Below are positions 47,342-53,670 of a DNA stretch of 64,000 nt, piece by piece. Both the position numbers and the translations under genes were made by a program. Under the pieces are notes generated by a model, which saw only the letters and a program-made list of their open reading frames with translations, was not told the origin of the DNA and ran no database searches. The DNA is from Burkholderia sp. BCC1644. Lineage in GTDB: Bacteria > Pseudomonadota > Gammaproteobacteria > Burkholderiales > Burkholderiaceae. How positions within the stretch are numbered: position 1 is the first letter of the stretch; each line of letters begins with the position of its first letter. The DNA is taken from assembly GCF_902833225.1 (NCBI RefSeq), contig NZ_CADFEI010000003.1, positions 372,001 to 436,000 of the forward strand, written 5' to 3'.

Positions 47342-47668
47342 ATGATGTTCAAACCCTTCGCCGCCCCGCTGCTGTGCGCGCTCGCACTCGCGACGGCGGC
47401 AACGCCCGGCCACGCCGCGACGTCGGCCAGCGAGCAGACCTGCCGCGCATGCCACACGCTCGATACGACGAAAATCGGCCCGCCGTTCCGCGCGATCGCC
47501 GCGCACTACCGCGACGACTCCGATGCGCTCGCGAAGCTCCAGAAAAGCATGCTCGAAGGCAGTACCGGCAAATGGGGCAGCGCGACGATGCCGCCCAACG
47601 CAATCTCGGCCGACGATGCGGCGCGATTCGCGAAGTGGATCATGTCGCTGAACCGGGACGGGAAGTAG
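47342..47668 (+). CDS. Small class I c-type cytochrome
   Basis: 108 residues. A signal peptide (to about GHAA, residue 26) is followed by the heme site CRACH (C34, C37, H38). IGPPFRAIAAHY follows, and M83 in WGSATMPPN is the likely sixth iron ligand. This is the cytochrome c551/c552-like fold of about 80 mature residues, periplasmic. It probably accepts electrons from a periplasmic enzyme. The adjacent beta-propeller protein, 108 bases upstream on the same strand, is the obvious candidate partner. Either of two consecutive Met codons may start it. Confidence 0.92.
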   Translation: MMFKPFAAPLLCALALATAATPGHAATSASEQTCRACHTLDTTKIGPPFRAIAAHYRDDSDALAKLQKSMLEGSTGKWGSATMPPNAISADDAARFAKWIMSLNRDGK

Positions 47669-47737
47669 CGGACGATCGCCAGCATGAGACGCGCGGGTCG
47701 AAACGATAGATCCCGCGTGCCGGCTGCATGCGAAAAA

Positions 47738-47755
47738 GGCGGGCATCAGCCCGCC
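47738..47755 (-). terminator. Intrinsic terminator for the esterase gene
   Basis: GGCGGGC-ATCA-GCCCGCC with a run of five A directly before it on the plus strand, thus a T-run after the hairpin on the minus strand. It lies 65 bases after the stop of the minus-strand hydrolase and may also stop the opposing cytochrome transcript. Confidence 0.75.
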
Positions 47756-47820
47756 TCCCCGCCTCCGCATCGTTCGCACGCGCACCGCGACGCTTGCGGC
47801 ACGCGTGCGAGCCCGCCGCG

Positions 47821-48855
47821 TTACTTCAACCGCGTCGCGATTTCATTCGCCATCGCCTTCGTCGCGGCCTTCGTCGGCGCATCGTCGGCCAGCACGTTCA
47901 GCAGGCCGAAGTCGTGAATCGTGCCGTCGTAGCGCGTGGTCGTCGCGTCGACACCGGCCGCGTCGAGCTTGCGGCCGTACGCTTCGCCCTCGTCACGCAG
48001 CACGTCGAACTGCGCGACCTGGATCAGCGCGGGCGGCAGGCCCTTCAACTGCGCGATGCTCGCGCGCAGCGGCGACGCGTAGATCTCGTTGCGTTGCGCT
48101 TCGTTCTTCGTATAGGCGTCCCAGAACCACTTCATCATCGGGCGCGTCAGGAAGTGGCCCTGCTGATACGCGTTGTACGAACCCGTGTTGAAGTTGTGGT
48201 CCGTGACCGGCCACATCAGGCCCTGGAAGCGGATCGCGGGGCCGCCCTTGTCCTTCGCCATCAGCGCCACGACGGCCGTCATGTTCCCGCCGACGCTGTT
48301 GCCGACCACCGCGAGTCGGCTGCCGTCGACACCGATCTCGGCGCCATGCGCGGCCACCCACTTCGTCGCCGCATAGGCCTGGTTGATCGCAACCGGGTAA
48401 TGCGCTTCCGGCGACGGCGTGTAGTTCACGAACACCGCGACCGCGCCCGACTGCACGACGAGATCGCGCACGAGGCGCTCGTGCGTCGGGAAGTCGCCGA
48501 GCACCCAGCCGCCGCCGTGGATGAACACGAACACCGGCAGCGTGCCCGTCGCGCCTTGCGGGCGCACGATCGTGACCGGCACGGACAGGCCGTCCTGCTC
48601 GATCGTGCGGTTCGACACGTCGATGCCGGACAGATCGACCTTCGCGCCGTTCTGCGCGTCGACCAGCACCTGACGCGCCTTCGCGGGGCTCAGCGTTTCG
48701 AGGCCCGGGCCCTTCTGGCCGTTCAGCGCAGCGAGGAACGCGCTCGTCTTCGCATCGGGACGGACGGTGTCGGTGCCGGCCGCGAAGGCGGCGGGTGCGG
48801 TGGACAGCGCGGCTGCAACGGCGGCGGCGATCAGCAGCGGCTTGACGATCTTCAT
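47821..48855 (-). CDS. Secreted alpha/beta hydrolase (HSL-type esterase/lipase)
   Basis: 344 residues with a signal peptide (MKIVKPLLIAAAVAAALSTA to FAAG). The oxyanion motif VFIHGGGWVLGDFPTHERLVRDL is of the hormone-sensitive-lipase type. The nucleophile serine is in VVGNSVGGNMTAV, where the usual GxSAGG reads GNSVGG. A catalytic His lies in TIHDFGLLN and an acid in VAQFDVLRDEG. Periplasmic or secreted. The gene is on the same strand as, and 58 bases downstream of, the Ohr gene, so the two may be co-transcribed. Substrate unknown. Confidence 0.88.
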   Translation of the reverse strand: MKIVKPLLIAAAVAAALSTAPAAFAAGTDTVRPDAKTSAFLAALNGQKGPGLETLSPAKARQVLVDAQNGAKVDLSGIDVSNRTIEQDGLSVPVTIVRPQGATGTLPVFVFIHGGGWVLGDFPTHERLVRDLVVQSGAVAVFVNYTPSPEAHYPVAINQAYAATKWVAAHGAEIGVDGSRLAVVGNSVGGNMTAVVALMAKDKGGPAIRFQGLMWPVTDHNFNTGSYNAYQQGHFLTRPMMKWFWDAYTKNEAQRNEIYASPLRASIAQLKGLPPALIQVAQFDVLRDEGEAYGRKLDAAGVDATTTRYDGTIHDFGLLNVLADDAPTKAATKAMANEIATRLK

Positions 48856-48913
48856 GATGGTGTTCCCTGGTGTTGGCAAGTGAATGACGATGGATGATTC
48901 GCAGTGCGATGAA

Positions 48914-49339
48914 TCAGGCAAGCGTGAGCGTGACGTCGATGTTGCCGCGCGTCGCATTCGAGTACGGGCACACGAGGTGCGCGCGGTCGATCAGCGTTTG
49001 CGCGACGTCGCGATCGAGGCCCGGCAGCGAGATCTTCAGTTCGACTTCGATGCCGAAGCCGTTCGGGATCGCACCGATGCCGACGCTGCCTTCGATGGAC
49101 GCGTCCGCGGGCATCGCGATCTTGTCGCGGGCCGCGACGAACTTCATCGCGCCGATGAAGCACGCGCTGTAGCCGGCGGCGAACAGTTGCTCGGGGTTCG
49201 CGCCTGCACCGCCTGCGCCGCCGAGTTCGCGCGGCGTGGTCAGCTTCAGGTCGAGACCGCTTTCGGGCACCGTCGCACGGCCGTCGCGGCCGCCGGTGGC
49301 TTTTGCATGGGCGCGGTACAGCACTTTTTCGATCGACAT
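48914..49339 (-). CDS. ohr: Organic hydroperoxide resistance protein (Ohr/OsmC family)
   Basis: 141 residues. The two catalytic cysteines are C60 in [14 protein letters not shown] and C124 in [11 protein letters not shown], both in Ohr-type context. [10 protein letters not shown] and the GNIDV ending separate it from OsmC. It reduces fatty-acid and organic peroxides with lipoylated protein as electron donor. Most ohr genes are paired with a MarR-type OhrR; here the neighbour is a TetR regulator, and an identical 19-base sequence stands before both genes, so control is probably by that TetR. A good GGAG site precedes the start. Confidence 0.93.
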   Translation of the reverse strand: MSIEKVLYRAHAKATGGRDGRATVPESGLDLKLTTPRELGGAGGAGANPEQLFAAGYSACFIGAMKFVAARDKIAMPADASIEGSVGIGAIPNGFGIEVELKISLPGLDRDVAQTLIDRAHLVCPYSNATRGNIDVTLTLA

Positions 49340-49423
49340 GACAGACTCCTTTTCAGCAAATGAATGAAACAGCCTTCGAACCGGGGACCGCGTGCCGGCA
49401 GCCTTGCCGACTGCATCACGCTT

Positions 49424-49449
49424 GTTTATCTACTCATAGATAGATAAAC
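49424..49449. promoter_or_regulatory. TetR operator upstream of ohr
   Basis: GTTTATCTA, 8 bases, TAGATAAAC: perfect 9-base arms. The internal TTATCTACTCATAGATAGA (49426-49444) is repeated exactly at 50141-50159 upstream of the tetR gene. It lies 85 bases before the ohr start, overlapping the likely promoter. Confidence 0.8.
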
Positions 49450-49495
49450 GTCCCCAAAAAATGCAGCGGGTTGCCCCATCTGCGCCAATCATCTA

Positions 49496-49511
49496 TCTAT
49501 CAACAGATAGA
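49496..49511. promoter_or_regulatory. Related half-operator
   Basis: TCTATC-AACA-GATAGA, a 6-base-arm inverted repeat made of the same ATCTA/TAGAT element, between the ohr operator and the end of tetR. It is probably an auxiliary site for the same repressor. Confidence 0.5.
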
Positions 49512-49563
49512 CAACAAACCTCAATAAAAAGGCGGCGAACCGCCTTGCTGCTTGCGCCGTCCG

Positions 49564-50130
49564 TCAGGACCGCGCTTTCCAGACGGCCTCGACATCCTCG
49601 AGACGCGCCCGCGTGTGAAACAGCCGGCTGGCCAGCACACTGCCCTGGAACGCCGCGTACAACGTGCGCGCCGCCGTGTCGGGCTCGCCGCTGAACTGCA
49701 GCGTGCCTTCCTGCGCGCCCTGCTTCAGCAATTCCGCCAGCCAGCTCTCGTTGGCCTTGAAGAACGCCTGGACGGCCTGCCGCACGGTCTCCGGCAGCGT
49801 TTCGATATCGGACGCCAGCATCCCGCACAGACAAATCAGGTTGCCGTCGCCCAACGTGCGGCCGAACAACTTCGTGTACAGGCTCAGTTTCACGTCGGCC
49901 GGCAACGCCGGATCGATCGCCCGCATCGCCGAGAGAACCTCGTCGCTATAAACCGCCACCGCTTCCAGCACGAGATCGTCCTTCGACGGGAAGTAGTAGT
50001 GGATGCTCGACGTCTTCACGCCCACCAGGTCGGACAGGTCTCGATAGCTGAAGCCGTTGTAACCGCGCAGCATCATCAGCGTGATCGCGTGGTCGAGAAT
50101 CTGTTCGCGGACGGTCGGTTTCGTTTCCAT
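49564..50130 (-). CDS. TetR-family regulator (probable repressor of ohr)
   Basis: 188 residues. The N-terminal helix-turn-helix is REQILDHAITLMMLRGYNGFSYRDLSDLVGVKTSSIHYYFPSKDDLV. The C-terminal domain has three cysteine-region residues (NLICLCGMLASDIETLPE), the LCGMLA segment being typical of the AcuR/NemR-like class that sense electrophiles through cysteine. A TTGACT-17-TAAAGT promoter upstream encloses the shared operator, indicating autorepression. Release by peroxide or aldehyde is inferred from the cysteines and from the neighbouring peroxidase. Confidence 0.9.
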   Translation of the reverse strand: METKPTVREQILDHAITLMMLRGYNGFSYRDLSDLVGVKTSSIHYYFPSKDDLVLEAVAVYSDEVLSAMRAIDPALPADVKLSLYTKLFGRTLGDGNLICLCGMLASDIETLPETVRQAVQAFFKANESWLAELLKQGAQEGTLQFSGEPDTAARTLYAAFQGSVLASRLFHTRARLEDVEAVWKARS

Positions 50131-50137
50131 GGATCGA

Positions 50138-50166
50138 ACTTTATCTACTCATAGATAGACAGTCAA
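50138..50166 (-). promoter_or_regulatory. tetR promoter with embedded operator
   Basis: On the minus strand TTGACT (50161-50166) and TAAAGT (50138-50143) are 17 bases apart, and the 19-base sequence TTATCTACTCATAGATAGA (50141-50159) fills the spacer. A repressor bound there would exclude RNA polymerase. Confidence 0.7.
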
Positions 50167-50239
50167 GGGGTTTTTTGGGGGCATGATGAAGCGTCCGGGC
50201 GCCCGGCGAACGCACCGGCCGGCTCGTCGTTGCCGGACC

Positions 50240-52192
50240 TCAGCCCGGCACGAGATCGGCCAGCGTCTCGCGGTTCAAGCTCTCCGCTGCATCGCCCGCC
50301 CCGGCCACGGGCAGGCTCAGCACCACCGTCGTGCCCTGCCAGGCGGCGCTGTCCACGCGAATCTCGCCGCGATGCCGATCGACGACCGCCTTGGCAAACG
50401 CCATTCCGAGCCCGACGCCCTTCGTATCGGGCTGCCCTGGCAGGCGAAAGCGCCGATAACGCTCGAACAGATGCGCCTGCTCGCCGGCGGCGATCCCGTA
50501 GCCGTAGTCGCGGATCACGCAGCGCACCGATGCGCGATCCGTGCTCAGTCCGACCGTACACTCGATGCGGGTATCGGGTGCGCTGTATTCGACGGCGTTG
50601 CCGAGCAGGTTGGCCAGCGCGCGCGACAGCAGTGCCGGGTCGCCGTGCACGAGCGCTTCGTCGCAACGCGGCACGTCCTCGACGGTAATCCGCTTTTCCT
50701 GCGCGCGCGGCCAGATTTCGTCCCGTGCCTGATTCATCAGGTCAGCGACGTTGACGAGTTCCGACACGCACTCGCCCGCCTCCGCCCTCGAGACCTGCGC
50801 GAAACCGTCGGCCATCGCCAGCGTATGGCGCGCCAGCCGGCCGATTTCATGCAGGCGCTCGCGCAGCGTGCAGCCGGGCGAGCATTCGGCGGGCGCATTC
50901 ACGAGCACGACGACCGACGTGAGCGGCGCGCGCATGTCATGCGAGAACAGCGTCAGCATGTCGCTGCGCTGCCGTTCGAGCACCGCACGGCGAACGTGGG
51001 CGCCGCGCAGCATGTCCAGTGCGTCGTTCACCCGCCCGATCTCCGGGCTCGCGCCCGGCACCCGGGCGATCGGCGACACATCGCCCTGGCTCAGCGCCAC
51101 GATGCGGCGACTCAGCTCGGCGAGCGGCTTCGACAGCGTCCGCTGCGTGCCGCGCACGAGCAGGAACAGGATCAACGTGCACATCGCCGCTTGCGCGACG
51201 GACAGGGCCATCTTGACGCGGGCGGCATCGCGCAGCTCGACGGTGCGCGCGCTCGTCATTTCGATCACGCGGTCGCGCAGTTGCTCCGACGACCCGAGAT
51301 CGCGCATGATCCGCCGCGCGAAGTCCTCGGCGCTCATCGTATACGCGCCCGTCCGGCTCGCGCGGATCGTCGCCGCGACAAGCGGCATGAAGCTGCCGTC
51401 CAGCGTGTCGTTCAGCCGTGCGAAGTCGTTTGCGAGCGTCGTGTCGGCGAGCAGCGGCGCGATCGCGCCGGCGATCAACGCGCGCAGTTGCACGATGCGT
51501 CCGCGCATCTGGAGGATGCTCGCGAGCCGCTCTTCGCCGATCGGCTCGCGCTTGATCAGCGACGCGACGAACAACGAGCCGAGCCGGCCGGTGTATTCGC
51601 GCAGGTCGCCAAGCAGATGCGCGAGCATCAACGAACCCGCCGTCTCCGGATTGCGCATTGCCGTGCCTGCCATGACGCCGTTGGCCAGCGACGCGAGATC
51701 GTCGGCGACCGCGAACATCCGGTCTTGCGCAGACTGGACCTGCCACACCGCGCGCGCCGCCAGCGGCCGCGCCGCGAGCGCGTCGACGTCGCCGCGGGCG
51801 CCGTCCAGTTCGGCGCGGATCGACTCGAGCGCACGCAACGTGGTCCGCCGCTCGGGTGCCTCGATGGTCACCGCCTGCGCGATGTCCGTTCGAAGCGCGT
51901 CGAGTGCCAGGTTCGAGCGCATCCGCGCATCGCCGACGGCCTGCACCTCTGCCGCCGGGTCGCGCCGCTGCAACGCAAGCAGATTGTTGGCCGGCCAGCG
52001 TTCGGCCGAAATCAGGTTCGCCGCGACCATCACGCGCTCGACCCGCCCGAAATCGCGCAAATCGAGGCTCCCCTGCCGGTATTGCCGGTAGCTTTCGAGG
52101 ACGATCGTTCCACACGCCACGATCGTCAGCATCACGACGAGCACGAAGCCGATGCCCATCCGCTGTTGGATCGAGAGGCCGTCGAAGCTCAT
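50240..52192 (-). CDS. Membrane sensor histidine kinase
   Basis: 650 residues. Membrane helix 1 is near 13-33 (IGFVLVVMLTIVACGTIVL) and helix 2 near 328-347; the roughly 290-residue region between them is a helical periplasmic sensor. A HAMP-like segment follows (SKPLAELSRRIVALSQGD), then the phosphoacceptor H418 in TLFSHDMRAPLTS. The ATPase domain has N in ALANLLGNAVEYS, IRDYGYGIAAGEQ and GVGLGMAFAKAVVDRHRGEI. No receiver domain. It is divergent from a LuxR-type response regulator, its likely partner. The stimulus is unknown. Confidence 0.9.
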   Translation of the reverse strand: MSFDGLSIQQRMGIGFVLVVMLTIVACGTIVLESYRQYRQGSLDLRDFGRVERVMVAANLISAERWPANNLLALQRRDPAAEVQAVGDARMRSNLALDALRTDIAQAVTIEAPERRTTLRALESIRAELDGARGDVDALAARPLAARAVWQVQSAQDRMFAVADDLASLANGVMAGTAMRNPETAGSLMLAHLLGDLREYTGRLGSLFVASLIKREPIGEERLASILQMRGRIVQLRALIAGAIAPLLADTTLANDFARLNDTLDGSFMPLVAATIRASRTGAYTMSAEDFARRIMRDLGSSEQLRDRVIEMTSARTVELRDAARVKMALSVAQAAMCTLILFLLVRGTQRTLSKPLAELSRRIVALSQGDVSPIARVPGASPEIGRVNDALDMLRGAHVRRAVLERQRSDMLTLFSHDMRAPLTSVVVLVNAPAECSPGCTLRERLHEIGRLARHTLAMADGFAQVSRAEAGECVSELVNVADLMNQARDEIWPRAQEKRITVEDVPRCDEALVHGDPALLSRALANLLGNAVEYSAPDTRIECTVGLSTDRASVRCVIRDYGYGIAAGEQAHLFERYRRFRLPGQPDTKGVGLGMAFAKAVVDRHRGEIRVDSAAWQGTTVVLSLPVAGAGDAAESLNRETLADLVPG

Positions 52193-52354
52193 GGCACCCG
52201 TCCGCTTCGACCACGGGGCACAACCGGTGCGGCATCGCGCGCGGGATAGGGATACGTCATGTTCGATTCCTGAATTACGTCATTGCCGTTGACAACGCTC
52301 GTCGCCCGCATCGATTGACGCGCAATCGAAATCAATGGTCTCGCCATCGAATGA

Positions 52355-52401
52355 CACATGGAAAATAAAAATATGCCGTTTCACCATTTTTATTTCATGT
52401 G
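52355..52401. promoter_or_regulatory. Long AT-rich hairpin / inverted repeat
   Basis: CACATG-GA-AAATAAAAAT, a 13-base loop, then ATTTTTATTT-CATGTG: 16 paired bases interrupted only by a 2-base bulge. It is conspicuous in a GC-rich genome. It could be a cruciform-prone regulator site, a small RNA end or a terminator. Confidence 0.6.
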
Positions 52402-52406
52402 AAATA
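52391..52406. promoter_or_regulatory. Palindrome TATTTCA-TG-TGAAATA
   Basis: Perfect 7-base arms, overlapping the right arm of the hairpin above. It has the size and form of a dimeric regulator site and could be bound by the response regulator encoded 318 bases downstream. Confidence 0.5.
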
Positions 52407-52642
52407 TTCGATTCGACTGCTCCGGTGCGCCGACTCTCCACGGCCTTCCGCCACACGCTTGCTTCGCACTGCGATACACGCAGGTTGCAGGCGGCATTCA
52501 ACGGCAGACATACGCTGACGAATCCTGTGCCGCACCTCCTGAATCACCTGTCATTACCCACTGCCGCGATGGAGTCTCGGTCTTTTTCAATCGAATGTAA
52601 ACGCGACGTTCGACGCAAGGAAAACACCGGATAAACAGGACC

Positions 52643-52671
52643 TTAGTATTACGACTTACGTCTTGTACAAT
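52643..52671 (+). promoter_or_regulatory. Predicted promoter of response regulator gene
   Basis: TTAGTA (52643-52648), 17-base spacer, TACAAT (52666-52671): a good sigma70-like pair in AT-rich sequence, 53 bases before the start codon. Confidence 0.55.
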
Positions 52672-52723
52672 CCAGTTCCTTCATATCGGACTGGCGTCGG
52701 CTTTCCCACGGCCGATCGCGCCC

Positions 52724-53362
52724 ATGAAAATACTGATCGTCGACGATCACGCGATCCTGCGTGACGGCGTGGAGATGCTGCTGCGTCAGGAAGACGCCGA
52801 CACGGTCGTCGTTCAGGCGAGCAGCGCCGATGACGCGCTGCGCCTGCTCGACCTGCACGTCGACCTCGACGCCGTCGTGCTCGACCTGAAGCTGCGGGGC
52901 ATGGACGGGATCGATGCGCTCGCCGCGTTCGCGAAGATGCGCCCGGGGCTTCCCGTCATCGTGCTGTCGGCGTCGGAAGATCCGGGCGCCGTGCGCACCG
53001 CGTTCTCGCAAGGCGCGATGGGCTACGTGCCGAAATCGGCCAGCCCGCATACGCTGCTGTCCGCCATCCGGATCGCGCTCAGCGGCGAGCGTTACGTGCC
53101 ACCGCTCGTACTCGACGAACACGCGACACTGCAGCCGGACAGTGCCGGGGCGGCGACGATTTCGCGCGACGCGTTGCTGACGCCCCGCCAGGTCGAAGTG
53201 CTGCGCTATCTTGCAGAGGGTGTGCCGAACAAGGTCATCGCCGACAAGCTCGGTCTGTCGGAAAAGACCGTCAAGGCGCATATCACCGCGATCTTCAAGG
53301 CGTTGAACGTGATCAACCGCACGCAGGCGGCAGTCGTCGGCAGGAAGGCCGGACTCATCTGA
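52724..53362 (+). CDS. LuxR/NarL-type response regulator
   Basis: 212 residues. The receiver domain has the acidic pair in ILIVDDHAILRDG, phosphoacceptor D54 in VVLDLKLRGMDG, and the lysine in MGYVPKSASPHTL. The C-terminal LuxR helix-turn-helix is LTPRQVEVLRYLAEGVPNKVIADKLGLSEKTVKAHITAIFKAL. It should dimerise on DNA once phosphorylated. It is flanked by two kinases, a membrane one (divergent) and a soluble hybrid one (downstream), either of which could be its donor. Confidence 0.94.
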   Translation: MKILIVDDHAILRDGVEMLLRQEDADTVVVQASSADDALRLLDLHVDLDAVVLDLKLRGMDGIDALAAFAKMRPGLPVIVLSASEDPGAVRTAFSQGAMGYVPKSASPHTLLSAIRIALSGERYVPPLVLDEHATLQPDSAGAATISRDALLTPRQVEVLRYLAEGVPNKVIADKLGLSEKTVKAHITAIFKALNVINRTQAAVVGRKAGLI

Positions 53363-53670
53363 CCTGACGCGCGAATTGCGTTGCCGGCGTGGATCGCCTA
53401 AATTTTTCTGCATCCTCGATGCAAACGGGGCGTGTTGATGACAACCCTGCCCCGATACGCGAACCGTGGCGCGTTCCTCAACTCCCCGGTGCGCCCGCGT
53501 GCGAGGCGCGCGATTGCAATTCACTTCGCACGCTTGAACGATCTCAGGCAGACATTCATGCGCATTTACGTGCCAATCGGCGGGCGCGGCATGGGCTCCG
53601 GCCGCCGGGCCGGGTCGCGATACCGCATGCGGGCCCCGGGTCCGGGGCGTGGTGCCCGGGGAGCCCGTGC
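53363..53670. other. 308-base spacer before hybrid kinase gene
   Basis: In-frame open sequence continues upstream from the hybrid kinase to a GTG at 53389, but it is Arg/Pro-rich without domain character, so I treat this as a leader. It ends in a strong hairpin (53631-53666) that can pair with the ribosome site of the kinase gene. Confidence 0.5.
53631..53666 (+). promoter_or_regulatory. Hairpin that can mask the hybrid kinase ribosome site
   Basis: GGGC+CCCGGG (53631-53640) can pair with CCCGGG+GCCC (53655-53660 and 53663-53666) with a GA bulge and 14-base loop. The 3' arm contains GGGGAG, the ribosome site of the kinase start at 53671. Such a fold would restrict translation. GC-rich DNA produces such pairings often, so this is tentative. 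Confidence 0.4.

Larger units (their letters stand above)
52193..52723. other. 531-base AT-rich intergenic region
   Basis: Divergent region between the membrane kinase and the response regulator, far richer in A/T than the rest of the window, especially 52310-52420 and 52590-52680. It holds a long hairpin (52355-52401), an overlapping palindrome (52391-52406) and a promoter-like pair (52643-52671). A 99-codon frame at 52335-52634 lacks a ribosome site and family likeness, so I do not call it a gene. A small RNA is possible. Confidence 0.6.

Noticed and set aside
45335..47785. Minus-strand open frame of 816 codons
   Set aside because: Antisense to the beta-propeller and cytochrome genes, Arg-rich and without domains.
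52335..52634. 99-codon frame in the AT-rich intergenic region
   Set aside because: No ribosome site, no family likeness, and it runs through the hairpin and palindrome; better explained as non-coding.
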